Positions 1-8,425 of a DNA stretch of 64,000 nucleotides are shown in pieces. The notes beneath the pieces were generated by a model. It saw nothing but the letters and a program-made list of their open reading frames with translations. It made no database searches and was not told the origin of the DNA. The stretch's first letter is position 1. Every line of letters begins with the position of its first letter. Origin of the DNA: Leptolyngbya boryana PCC 6306 (GTDB lineage: Bacteria; Cyanobacteriota; Cyanobacteriia; Leptolyngbyales; Leptolyngbyaceae); NCBI RefSeq assembly GCF_000353285.1, contig NZ_KB731324.1, positions 6,103,018 through 6,167,017 on the forward strand. The letters are read 5' to 3'. Both the position numbers and the translations under genes were made by a program.

Positions 1-275
1 CTGGAGCGATTTTCTTAGGAGATTCGACTCCTGAGGCAGTCGGAGATTATTTGGCAGGACCTAATCACACATTGCCAACGTCTGGATCGGCTCGATATGC
101 TTCGCCTCTGGGTGTGGAAACGTTTTTGAAACACTCAAGTGTGATTCAGTATTCGCCGATCGCGCTGCAAAAGGTTGCGAGTGCAGTCGATATCTTAGCG
201 ACGGCTGAGGGCTTACACTCTCATGCAAACTCGATCCGAGTTCGCAAAGATTCGCTGCTCAATCCTGAACCGTAG
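1..275 (+). CDS. hisD: Histidinol dehydrogenase, C-terminal part
   Basis: This is the 3' end of a gene that begins left of the window, open from base 3 in this frame. HisD oxidises L-histidinol to L-histidine in the last two steps of histidine synthesis, in the cytoplasm. The visible 90 residues carry the family signatures [21 protein letters not shown] and a [11 protein letters not shown] block, followed by a TAEGLHSHA segment near the C-terminus, all typical of the HisD C-terminal region. The protein ends about 100 bp before the next gene. Identification is firm. The active-site and zinc residues further upstream cannot be checked here. Confidence 0.93.
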   Translation, partial: GAIFLGDSTPEAVGDYLAGPNHTLPTSGSARYASPLGVETFLKHSSVIQYSPIALQKVASAVDILATAEGLHSHANSIRVRKDSLLNPEP

Positions 276-327
276 AAATACTCGATTGAAGATTAAGGGA
301 TTCCGGTAGTTTTTAGAACTCTAAAGA

Positions 328-358
328 TAGAGCGCTACAGTCAAAGTGTGGCGCTCTA
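328..358 (+). promoter_or_regulatory. Hairpin in the leader of the stress-protein gene
   Basis: TAGAGCGC (328-335) pairs perfectly with GCGCTCTA (351-358) across a 15-base loop. It ends three bases before the GGAGG ribosome-binding site (361-365) of the following gene and is not followed by a T run, so it looks like a leader hairpin or processing site more than a terminator. Function is unknown. Confidence 0.4.
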
Positions 359-373
359 TGGGAGGCAGACCTG

Positions 374-802
374 ATGCTAAATACGGTATTAGTCGCGATC
401 GATGTCGCAGAGTCTTCTGCGAGACAGGTGCTCAATACAGTTGAGGAGTTGAAACTCGAACCGCGCTCAAAAGTTGTGTTGTCGCATGTCGTGCCAACGA
501 ATCAATCTGAAGTGGATATCGTCGTCGATCGACCGAGCGCTGATTTAGAAAGCTTTCCCTACGCTGAAATTGAAAAGCAGTTACAAACCTATCAACACTC
601 GCTGGCTTGTAAGAGCGAAGTTGAAATTGTCACGGGTGATCCTGCCGAAGAAATTTTGAGGCTCGCAAAGATCCATCACGCGGATCTGATTGTGCTGGGA
701 AGTCGAGGTTTGACTGGGATGAAGCGAATTTTGCTTGGCTCTGTTAGCAGTCAGATTGTAGAAGATGCACCGTGTTCTGTCTTAGTGGTGAAACCAAAAT
801 AG
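374..802 (+). CDS. Universal stress protein, UspA family
   Basis: A single-domain UspA-fold protein of 142 residues, normal length for the family. The N-terminus has the expected first strand (NTVLVAIDVAE). The C-terminus carries the ATP-binding signature G-x2-G-x9-G-S seen as GSRG followed nine residues later by GS, so this member probably binds ATP. The start has a good ribosome-binding site, GGAGG at 361-365, eight bases before ATG. It is followed by a rho-independent terminator, so it seems monocistronic. Proteins of this family are cytoplasmic and help cells survive stress; the specific role here cannot be read from sequence. Confidence 0.9.
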   Translation: MLNTVLVAIDVAESSARQVLNTVEELKLEPRSKVVLSHVVPTNQSEVDIVVDRPSADLESFPYAEIEKQLQTYQHSLACKSEVEIVTGDPAEEILRLAKIHHADLIVLGSRGLTGMKRILLGSVSSQIVEDAPCSVLVVKPK

Positions 803-909
803 GCGGATCGCGAACTTGCCCATTTTTGGTTCAATCACTCTACGATTCGATTTTGCGATTTCAACCGATTGCGCTAACCCAGACATTTGCAATTCAGTAC
901 AACAATAAA

Positions 910-945
910 CCTCGCTCAATGTTGCGATTGTGAGCGAGGTTTTTT
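910..945 (+). terminator. Rho-independent terminator after the stress-protein gene
   Basis: CCTCGCTCA (910-918) pairs with TGAGCGAGG (931-939), followed by six T. It lies between the stress-protein gene and the convergent fabG gene, about 10 bp from the fabG stop. Confidence 0.85.
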
Positions 946-955
946 ATCGATTCAA

Positions 956-1729
<774 letters not shown>

Positions 1730-1920
1730 TCATATCGAGAAGCGGGAATCGCAGATCAGTGAATCTGCCAGGACTGATCCCGGATAGCTTGAAAATTTGG
1801 TGAAAAGATGATTAACTCGCAGAAGCTAGATGGTCTTTTCCCCTCATTGAGGAGTAGGATGGCTTCTATTGCGATCTCTCAATTTGTATCGATCGCTCTC
1901 TTGCAGTTTTACACTCACCT

Positions 1921-3783
1921 ATGACCAGAGAACGCGGCATTCCTAATCGTCGGAACCGTAAGTCATCGCCGTCTCACCGAAGCGTGGCAGCTTCTTCGCG
2001 ATCGACCCAAGCGGTTCAAGAACTCCCTTCCCCGAAAGAGTCTCCGACTAAGTTGGCTGCTGTGCTCGATCGCCTCAATCAAGCGCGAACCTGGCTATTT
2101 AGTGATTGGCGGGCAATGATCGCATTGTCACTCGCAATCACAGGGGGCACAACTGCGCTCTCGCTCGCATTTTTGTTCAAGCTTCCTGCCGTTCCCAATT
2201 GTCCTTCAATTTTCTGGCCGCTCGCTTCAGCTTCTCTAAGACTCCATTGTGCTCAGCTCGCAGCAAATAAGCGGACTCCAAATGATTTATTAGAAGCGAT
2301 CGAGCTTGTCAAAAATCTTCCCTCTGATCATCCGCTTTATGCAGAAGCGACTCGGTTGATTGAAGCTTGGGCCCAAGAGATTTTGGACTTGAGTGAAGAG
2401 TCATTCCAAGCTGGAAAACTCGATGCTGCCATTAAAACAGCAAGAAGGGTTCCAAGAGTTGGGACTGCCCATACTCAAGTCGAAGAGCGAATTAAAAAAT
2501 GGCAGAGTATTTGGTCATCTGCTGAAACGCTTTACCGCAAAGCTGAAGAAGCGCTACGGCAGCAAAATTGGCGGTTAGCAATGACAGAAGCAGGACGGTT
2601 ATTGTCGATCGACAATACCTTCTGGCAAACTACAAAATACCAAGAGATTAGCGGCATCATCGCTGCAACTCGCGACGACATCAGCAAGATTACGAAAGCA
2701 AAAAGTTTGATCGAGTCCGGCGGGATACAGAATTTTCAAGAAGCAATCAAACTGCTGGCTAGCATCAACAATAAGAGCTATGTCTACCAAGGTGCGCAGG
2801 AAACCCTGGTCGATGCTGGGAAGAAGATGTTGGCGTTAGCTGATGCAGCACTCGATCGTAGAGACACAACGGCTGCATTAGACATTATTCGGCAAATTCC
2901 AGAAGCTGCAAATTTGAAGCAAGAGATCGAAGACTACGAAACATTAGCAAGTGCGATCAATCGAATCGGCAATGGTTTGCCCGAAGACTATGATGCCGCG
3001 ACCGCCCAAGCGCAGAAAATTGGTGCAGATCGTCCGACTTTTGGAAAAGCGCAGCGGTTAATTGCGCGTTGGCAAGCAGAAAAAGGAGATATGGCGCAAT
3101 TGAATCGAGCACAGCAGCTTGCGCAATCCAACCGACCTGAAGATTTGCAAGCGGCGATTGATGCTGCATCTCAGGTTTCTAGTTCTAATCCGAAGTCTCG
3201 GGAAGCTCGCCAGTTGATCCAGCGAATTACCAGCGAGATGCAAGATCAAGAGGATCGTCCCCTCATTCAGCAAGCAGAGCAAATTGCGAGTCGAGGCGAT
3301 GCAGGATCGTTGCAACAAGCGATCGATTTGCTGGGTCGCATTTCTTCCCGGCGATCGCTCGGTGCAGAAGCAGCCGATAAACGCGGTCAGTATGCTCAGC
3401 AACTTCAAGCCATTCGCGATCGCGAACAGGAGTTGGCTCAACCTGTGTCTAGTCCTGTCCCTGATTCAGCAACTCCGCTACAGGGTGGGGATGCTGTACT
3501 CACGTTGCAGAAAGCAAGAGCGGCGGCGAATGGTGGTACGGTTGATTCGGTCACAGAAGGAATTCAGATTGCAGATACTGTACCCATAGCTAGCCCACTC
3601 CGCCCAGAAGCTCAGACGTTGATGAATGATCTGAGTCAGCAATTGCTGCAAACGGCAATGTCACAAGCGAGTGTAGATCCGGCGGGCGCGATCGCGATCG
3701 CTCAAAGAATTCCACTCGGCACGAATGCTTACGACCAGGCACAGTCGTTGATTCCTTTATGGCAACGCAGCTTAAGAAGATAG
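1921..3783 (+). CDS. Single-span membrane protein with helical repeats, unknown function
   Basis: This 620-residue protein is not recognised by function. The first 60 residues are basic and Ser/Arg rich and probably cytoplasmic. One transmembrane helix covers about residues 66-88. The rest is a long series of degenerate helical repeats of roughly 30-50 residues with recurring patterns such as QQAIDLLGRI and AIxxAxQI, resembling TPR-like alpha-solenoids. Similar cyanobacterial proteins are often labelled chromosome segregation ATPase, but no Walker motifs are visible, so that name is not supported. The solenoid probably sits outside the plasma membrane and binds partner proteins (inference). 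The inositol-phosphatase-family gene follows 117 bp downstream on the same strand. Confidence 0.75.
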   Translation: MTRERGIPNRRNRKSSPSHRSVAASSRSTQAVQELPSPKESPTKLAAVLDRLNQARTWLFSDWRAMIALSLAITGGTTALSLAFLFKLPAVPNCPSIFWPLASASLRLHCAQLAANKRTPNDLLEAIELVKNLPSDHPLYAEATRLIEAWAQEILDLSEESFQAGKLDAAIKTARRVPRVGTAHTQVEERIKKWQSIWSSAETLYRKAEEALRQQNWRLAMTEAGRLLSIDNTFWQTTKYQEISGIIAATRDDISKITKAKSLIESGGIQNFQEAIKLLASINNKSYVYQGAQETLVDAGKKMLALADAALDRRDTTAALDIIRQIPEAANLKQEIEDYETLASAINRIGNGLPEDYDAATAQAQKIGADRPTFGKAQRLIARWQAEKGDMAQLNRAQQLAQSNRPEDLQAAIDAASQVSSSNPKSREARQLIQRITSEMQDQEDRPLIQQAEQIASRGDAGSLQQAIDLLGRISSRRSLGAEAADKRGQYAQQLQAIRDREQELAQPVSSPVPDSATPLQGGDAVLTLQKARAAANGGTVDSVTEGIQIADTVPIASPLRPEAQTLMNDLSQQLLQTAMSQASVDPAGAIAIAQRIPLGTNAYDQAQSLIPLWQRSLRR

Positions 3784-3900
3784 CCTGTTCTAAGATGTGA
3801 GAGTCTGACTTTGCAGGATGAAAAGATGAAGGAGCATTTTGCAGGATGATGGAAGAATACTCCCTGCTCTCTATCTCCCGCACTGCTTTGGGATTTCGAT

Positions 3901-4716
3901 ATGTCTGAATTTTGGAATACGGTTCTCTCTTTTGCTCAGCAAATCACCACAGAAGTTGGTGCACAATTGCTCAAGGATTTTGGACAAGCTCAGGCAGCCG
4001 AAAAAGCCGATGGCAGTTTGGTGACACAATCGGATCAATGGGCGGATGAACGGATTCGGAGCGCGATCGCTCAAGCTTTTCCTGATCACGGGGTTTTGAG
4101 CGAAGAAGTCGAGCATATTTTTCCCGATCGAGAATGGTGCTGGATTATTGATCCAGTCGATGGCACAACGAATTTTGCACGAGGATTGCCGCTATGGGGA
4201 ATCTCGATCGGATTGCTTTATCAGGGCACTCCGGTTTTTGGATTGGTACATTTGCCCCCATTGGGGCAGTCTTTTTATGGATATTGGCAGGGTGAATCAG
4301 GGCTAGAGATGCCGTCGGGGGCTTTTCTCAATGGCAAACCGATTCGATCGAGCCAAGAAGCTTTAACGAAGAATCATTTTTTTAATCTCTGTGCAAGAAG
4401 TACTTCGGTTTTGCAGCAGCCGTTTCCTGCGAAAATTCGGATGTTGGGAGTAGCGACTTACAATTTGCTGACCGTTGCGGCGGGGTCAACAATGGGCGGA
4501 GTTGAGGCGACTCCAAAAATTTGGGATATTGCGGCGGTTTGGGCGATCGTGCAAGCATCAGGAGCCGTTTGGTATCCGCTAGAGTTAACCCCGATTTTTC
4601 CGTTAGAGGTTGGGAAAGATTATGGAGCACGATCATATCCCACGTTAGTCGTGAGTCGCAAAGAGTTGATCGAGGTTTTTGAGCCGTTGGTTCGGGCGAT
4701 CGGTAAATTTAAATAG
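3901..4716 (+). CDS. Inositol monophosphatase family phosphatase
   Basis: A 271-residue member of the FIG/IMPase superfamily of Mg-dependent, lithium-sensitive sugar phosphatases. Metal-binding motif A is seen as SEE (67-69) and IDPVDGTTNF (83-92, metal ligands D84 and D87), and motif B as WDIAA (208-212). Substrates in this family include inositol-1-phosphate, fructose-1,6-bisphosphate, PAP and histidinol phosphate, and the motifs do not decide between them. The protein is somewhat divergent (a SLVTQSD segment near residue 40 matches the family start). It is a soluble enzyme with no signal peptide. Confidence 0.85.
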   Translation: MSEFWNTVLSFAQQITTEVGAQLLKDFGQAQAAEKADGSLVTQSDQWADERIRSAIAQAFPDHGVLSEEVEHIFPDREWCWIIDPVDGTTNFARGLPLWGISIGLLYQGTPVFGLVHLPPLGQSFYGYWQGESGLEMPSGAFLNGKPIRSSQEALTKNHFFNLCARSTSVLQQPFPAKIRMLGVATYNLLTVAAGSTMGGVEATPKIWDIAAVWAIVQASGAVWYPLELTPIFPLEVGKDYGARSYPTLVVSRKELIEVFEPLVRAIGKFK

Positions 4717-4804
4717 CGGTGATTTGAACAATCTACAAGCCTTCAACGCTTCATGGTTCTTTCAATGATTGGATGGTGAACTCAGAAGTCTTGAAGTTTT
4801 CGGA

Positions 4805-5593
4805 CTAATTTGACTGAATAACAGTCACGATCGACGTTCCAATCCCCAATTTCAAATAGCTCTGAGCATTGCCATGATTCATCGCAATTTCAACCCAACC
4901 GTGACTTCCAATCAGTCCGATGATCTCGCCAACTTTCGCATCAGCATAGGTTGTATGACCTGCATAAATCGATTGATGAATCTGAACTGACCAAGAGCAA
5001 TTGAAAAACCTTTCCCCCGGAATATTGGTGATCAAATTGCCGAAATGATCGATCGCCTGAATTACTCCTTGAATGCCATTCTCGGTTGCGATCGCATCAG
5101 GAATTGGCAATTTGATGATCGAATTCAAATCAATTTCATCCCCTAACTCTTTCAAGGGAACGCCACTTGCAAGGTGTGCTCCAACCGGGGAAAAGATATC
5201 GCGCCCGTGGAATGTTGCGCTGGGAGTTTGAGATCGCCAATATTTTCGATTCGTTAACTCGACCGCTGCCACTGCATGTTCTAAGATGCCGCTCACCAAA
5301 CCATTATCTGGCGCAACCACAAATCCAGCTTTCAGCTGCACTGCGATCGCTCTGCGCGAACTGCCTACGCTTGGATCAACCACGACAACATGAACTGTTC
5401 CGTCCGGAAAATACGGATAGGCAGTCATAAGTTGAAAACGGGCAGAAGTAATATCTTGCGGAGGAATTTGATGCGTAAGGTCGATAGTTTGCAGCCTTGG
5501 ATTAATTTGAGCGATCGTACCTTTCATCACTCCGACATAAGCATCACTTAATCCAAAGTCTGTCATCAGGGTAACAATCATCTGTTTTGTCAA
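4805..5593 (-). CDS. SAM hydrolase / hydroxide adenosyltransferase (DUF62 family)
   Basis: This 262-residue protein matches the S-adenosyl-L-methionine hydroxide adenosyltransferase family, related to fluorinases, which converts SAM and water to adenosine and methionine. Signatures are the N-terminal LMTDFGLSDAYVGVMKG block (residues 9-25), the VHVVVVDPSVGS strand, VAPDNGLVSG, FHGRDIFSPVGAHLA, and the C-terminal IDHFGNLITNI segment. The physiological role in cyanobacteria is not settled. The gene is transcribed towards the IMPase-family gene and is divergent from the 50-residue protein gene at 5705, sharing a 111-bp upstream region that holds an NtcA-type box. Confidence 0.85.
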   Translation of the reverse strand: MTKQMIVTLMTDFGLSDAYVGVMKGTIAQINPRLQTIDLTHQIPPQDITSARFQLMTAYPYFPDGTVHVVVVDPSVGSSRRAIAVQLKAGFVVAPDNGLVSGILEHAVAAVELTNRKYWRSQTPSATFHGRDIFSPVGAHLASGVPLKELGDEIDLNSIIKLPIPDAIATENGIQGVIQAIDHFGNLITNIPGERFFNCSWSVQIHQSIYAGHTTYADAKVGEIIGLIGSHGWVEIAMNHGNAQSYLKLGIGTSIVTVIQSN

Positions 5594-5621
5594 AAAACTA
5601 CATCTTAAGTATGAATTTTTA

Positions 5622-5635
5622 GTAGCATAAGCTAC
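5622..5635 (+). promoter_or_regulatory. NtcA-type box upstream of the 50-residue protein gene
   Basis: GTAGCATAAGCTAC fits the NtcA consensus GTA-N8-TAC and extends to a perfect 5-bp palindrome (GTAGC/GCTAC). A TAN3T -10 box, TAATAT, is at 5655-5660, giving a 19-bp gap, slightly shorter than the usual 20-24. About 16 chance GTA-N8-TAC matches are expected in 64 kb, so the support comes from the palindrome, the intergenic site and the -10 box. The divergent SAM hydrolase gene could also be affected. Confidence 0.55.
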
Positions 5636-5704
5636 CGTTTTAATTTGCCAATGCTAATATCAAATCATGGTGATAAGAAAAACTAACCTCTAGGAACCCT
5701 ACAT

Positions 5705-5857
5705 ATGAATAGAAATCGTCTTCACGCAGCCGAAGTTACCCGCGTTCACCGCGAAAACTTACAACGAAATCTACAACGCCGCATGGAAGCAGCAAGAGCA
5801 CGTGGCGATCAAGCTCTGCTGCGGATGTTGGAAGCAGAAGCAAGTTATCTGAGATAA
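5705..5857 (+). CDS. Small basic protein of 50 residues, PirA candidate
   Basis: An open reading frame of 50 codons from ATG 5705 to TAA 5857. The product begins MNRNRLHAAEVTRVH and contains a strongly amphipathic, Arg-rich helix (ENLQRNLQRRMEAARARGD) ending in LRMLEAEASYLR. It has no membrane segment or signal peptide. The composition and the clean terminator downstream argue that it is a real gene. It resembles a small-protein family I associate with cyanobacteria. Its size, charge and NtcA-type promoter recall PirA, a 51-residue PII-interacting regulator of arginine synthesis in Synechocystis, but the sequences were not compared, so this is a hypothesis only. Confidence 0.7.
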   Translation: MNRNRLHAAEVTRVHRENLQRNLQRRMEAARARGDQALLRMLEAEASYLR

Positions 5858-5895
5858 AGTGTCTCCCTCATCTCTCATTGTAGGATCTCAAATAT

Positions 5896-5918
5896 GCGCG
5901 GCTTAGCCGCGCTTTTTT
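5896..5918 (+). terminator. Rho-independent terminator after the 50-residue protein gene
   Basis: GCGCGGC (5896-5902), loop TTA, GCCGCGC (5906-5912), then six T. It lies 38 bp after the stop codon of the small gene. Confidence 0.9.
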
Positions 5919-6108
5919 AATGGTGAATTTTGGATTGAGGAAGGACGGCTTCAGCAATCGTCCTGTCCCTATCAATTCTGCAATTCAAAATCCACCTTAA
6001 TATAAGAGAACTCAATTCAACTGATCGTGAGATCTGGGCTTGGGTTTCGCTGAACTCGCAGAAATTTTAGAATTGCACGTTGAGCAGAGCCGCAACCTGG
6101 CTGATGAT

Positions 6109-6273
6109 TCATCTCGGACGACGCGTGCCGAAGTCGAGCGTAAACCATACAGAGTCAAGCAGTGAGATGTATTCATCTGCCGATAAATGTCCGGAGTGGC
6201 AACACGCCTCTAAAGCTTGTGCGATCGCATTAAAGAGCGATTCAGTCAGTTCTAATTCGTTCGGTTCATTCAT
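6109..6273 (-). CDS. Small hypothetical protein, 54 residues
   Basis: The minus-strand frame is open from 6372, but the protein-like part begins at the ATG at 6273 (MNEPNELELTESLF). The product is acidic and alpha-helical, with ESLFNAIAQALEACCHSGHLS and a DEYISLLDSVWFTLDFG end that looks like a conserved small cyanobacterial family, though I cannot name it. No convincing ribosome-binding site is seen. An overlapping plus-strand frame (6080-6376) looks like a shadow. It lies between the terminator at 5896 and moaC, in the same direction as moaC. Confidence 0.45.
   Translation of the reverse strand: MNEPNELELTESLFNAIAQALEACCHSGHLSADEYISLLDSVWFTLDFGTRRPR
6221..6228. repeat. HIP1 octamer (example of many)
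   Basis: GCGATCGC is the highly iterated palindrome HIP1 of cyanobacterial genomes. Further copies are at 4063-4070 and 30545-30552 and in many genes throughout the window. It supports the cyanobacterial origin of the DNA. Confidence 0.9.
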
Positions 6274-6405
6274 TGCGGGAATACCACCTTGGATTTGCCA
6301 ATGGAAAAATGAGGGGGCGATGTCAAGGGAGCATTTCCTGAGTATAAGCAATTTCACGGGGAACGCCTTCAAATAGTTCCCGCTTTACAAAAAATTTAAG
6401 AGGAA

Positions 6406-6912
6406 TTACGGGTTTGGTGATTGCTGATAATCTCCCGATTTTCCTCCCGTTTTGCTCAGCAAGCAAATTTGTTCGATCGTAATGGATTTCTCGAGCGCTT
6501 TCGCCATGTCATAGAGCGTCAAAGCCGCAATAGAGGCTGCTGTCAAAGCCTCCATTTCAACGCCCGTCTCTGCTTTGATTTTCACAGTGGCTTGAATCTC
6601 AAATCCGGGAAGTTCGGGCACGGCAATAATATTGACTTCGACTTTTTGAATCGGGAGTGGGTGACACAGTGGAATTAAATTGGATGTTTGCTTCGCTGCC
6701 ATGATTCCGGCGATTCGGGCTGTGCTTAGAACATCCCCTTTCGGACTATTACCCGACTCGATCGCCAGTAAAGTTTCGGGCTTCATCCGCACCCGCGCGA
6801 TCGCTGTTGCTTGTCTTATCGTTGCAGATTTAGCTGATACATCAACCATCTGCGCTTGTCCTTGAGCATCAAGATGAGAAAGTGTTGAGGAATTTTCAGA
6901 ATTTTTTGTCAT
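6406..6912 (-). CDS. moaC: Cyclic pyranopterin monophosphate synthase MoaC
   Basis: MoaC converts the MoaA product to cyclic pyranopterin monophosphate in molybdenum cofactor synthesis. The 168-residue protein has the full set of family motifs: LSHLD with QMVDVS near the start, [21 protein letters not shown] with its conserved His, [20 protein letters not shown] and the C-terminal [10 protein letters not shown]. Length is normal. It is a cytoplasmic hexamer in characterised species. In cyanobacteria the cofactor serves nitrate reductase. No other mo genes are in the window, so moaC stands apart from its pathway partners. The divergent neighbour is the tRNA-Arg gene 38 bp away. Confidence 0.95.
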   Translation of the reverse strand: MTKNSENSSTLSHLDAQGQAQMVDVSAKSATIRQATAIARVRMKPETLLAIESGNSPKGDVLSTARIAGIMAAKQTSNLIPLCHPLPIQKVEVNIIAVPELPGFEIQATVKIKAETGVEMEALTAASIAALTLYDMAKALEKSITIEQICLLSKTGGKSGDYQQSPNP

Positions 6913-6950
6913 TTGGAGCAGATTGTTGTATATTGAATAAGTGCTGACAA

Positions 6951-7024
6951 GGGCTTGTAGCTCAGTGGACTAGAGCACGTGGCTACGGACCACGGTGTCG
7001 GGGGTTCGAATCCCTCCTAGCCCG
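6951..7024 (+). tRNA. tRNA-Arg (anticodon ACG)
   Basis: A full cloverleaf is visible: acceptor GGGCTTG/CTAGCCC, D arm GCTC/GAGC, anticodon stem CGTGG/CCACG with loop CTACGGA (anticodon ACG), variable loop GTGTC, T arm GGGGG-TTCGAAT-CCCTC, discriminator G at 7024. CCA is not encoded. The sixth acceptor pair is U-U. ACG is normally edited to ICG by TadA to read CGU, CGC and CGA. Confidence 0.93.
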
Positions 7025-7035
7025 TTTAATATTTT

Positions 7036-7062
7036 AGGGGTGTTGATGAGACACCCCTTTAA
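7036..7062 (+). terminator. Terminator downstream of tRNA-Arg
   Basis: AGGGGTGT (7036-7043) pairs with ACACCCCT (7051-7058), followed by a short T-rich stretch (TTAAT). It is 12 bp after the tRNA. Confidence 0.75.
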
Positions 7063-7136
7063 TGTTTTAAAGGCAATTTTCCTGTTCCACACTATTCTAT
7101 TTTCTGACTCGTACTTTTTATCCAAAATCCAAAATA

Positions 7137-7164
7137 AAAACCCCTAACTGCTGTGAGGGGTTTT
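7137..7164 (-). terminator. Bidirectional terminator after the four-helix membrane protein gene
   Basis: AAAACCCCT (7137-7145) pairs with AGGGGTTTT (7156-7164). Read on the minus strand it ends in a T run and lies 22 bp after the stop of the gene at 7186. Confidence 0.8.
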
Positions 7165-7185
7165 CAACGATCGCTGTTGCGACAA

Positions 7186-7830
7186 TTACTGCGCGACACG
7201 ACCTGGTTCAACATAAGCAGCCCGCGGTCTGCGAGTGCCGGTTGCTGCGCCTGCAAGAGATGCCGCTAAGCCCAAAAGTGAACCAATCACAAATGACCAA
7301 CCTGCGGTTGCAGTCGTACCTGCGATATTTCGGGCATCTTGAGCGCTGATATTGGGCGCTGCATTTGGATCGACATTCGGCACTCCAGTTTGAGGCAAAG
7401 CCGCCCCTGCAACATTTGCCGCTGTTGTAGCTGCTAAGCCAAACGCGCCTGATACACCACTCGCTAAAAGAAAAGCACTCAACGCTAGGGTCGTCGCCCA
7501 AAGAATTGCCCCATTCAGCAAAGCTGTACTTCGGGTCATCGGACCGCAAGCCCGTGCCATAATCCAGCTTCCAATAAACAGAGAAATCAGTAAGCTAATC
7601 GTTGCCCAGATGCCAACTGCTGTACCGACTCCACCTGCGTCAGAGCGGGGTGCGCCCGAATTTGCGATCGAGGTTGCCCCAATTGCTGCACCCAGTGCAC
7701 TCAAAATCAACTGCGAAACTAGCGCGACAAATAAGCCAGCGAGAATCGGACCCCAACGAACCCGATCATGATAATCAGCTGCTACAGGAATGACAGCCGC
7801 TTCAGTTACAGGACGATTAGTATATGCCAT
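7186..7830 (-). CDS. Four-helix integral membrane protein, unknown function
   Basis: A 214-residue protein with about four hydrophobic segments: near residues 29-52 (GPILAGLFVALVSQLI), 70-90 (AVGIWATISLLISLFIG), 103-125 and 175-195. A soluble loop of about 45 residues rich in Ala, Asn and Pro precedes the last helix (GVPNVDPNAAPN), and the tail is Arg/Pro rich. Related proteins are widespread in cyanobacteria as uncharacterised membrane proteins. No enzymatic motif is visible. It is a single-gene unit with its own terminator, followed upstream by a long gene-free stretch. Confidence 0.75.
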   Translation of the reverse strand: MAYTNRPVTEAAVIPVAADYHDRVRWGPILAGLFVALVSQLILSALGAAIGATSIANSGAPRSDAGGVGTAVGIWATISLLISLFIGSWIMARACGPMTRSTALLNGAILWATTLALSAFLLASGVSGAFGLAATTAANVAGAALPQTGVPNVDPNAAPNISAQDARNIAGTTATAGWSFVIGSLLGLAASLAGAATGTRRPRAAYVEPGRVAQ

Positions 7831-8425
7831 TGTAAATTTGCTCCTCGAACAAAATAGTCATTTGCAAAGAAATTACGCTTGCCTAAGACTATATGGGCTG
7901 CTCAATGGAAATCACTCTATCGAGAGTGAGATGACCTTGATCCATCATTAGAAAGAAATTCTGCGGGATCAGCAAATTTTTACGGTAGTCCACACTGCAG
8001 TGATCAGAAAAAAAACGCCAGATTGAACAAGATTAATCGTCTCAGTATTCATCTCGATACCCTATTACAGCAGGTGTAGCTAGAGTTTTTCCCACTGCTG
8101 AAGTTCTACCTGTCTAGGGTGGATGTTCTTGTGCAAATCTGCATTTGTAGCTTGTAGTCCTTTTCCTATCAGTCTTTGAATACCATCAAGAGGGTGTTTC
8201 ACGCATTTATCGCGTACCCGATGTCAGCTGTGACAATCGCAAGGTATGATCCGATCACTAGATTTTTAAGCACATCTGGTGTAGGTAAGATCATAGAATT
8301 TATCCAGGTGAAGACTGCCCTTTGATAGAAGTGCTCGCAAATAATTGCAATGTTTCATCGAACATCTGAACACGCTAGTTTCTGATCGACTTGACGTTCC
8401 TCGTAATTGTTTTATAGATTCTCGT
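7831..8425. other. Gene-free stretch of about 600 bp
   Basis: Between two divergent genes there is no reading frame that looks like a gene, no repeat and no hairpin with a T run. It must hold the promoters of both genes, but no -10/-35 pair stands out. Confidence 0.5.

Noticed and set aside
1921-3783. Chromosome segregation ATPase label for the 620-residue protein
   Set aside because: No Walker A or B motif and no SMC-type ends; the helical repeats explain a spurious coiled-coil match.
6080-6376. 98-codon plus-strand frame opposite the small hypothetical gene
   Set aside because: The opposite strand reads as a better protein with conserved-looking helices; only one can be real and the plus frame is rich in unlikely residues.
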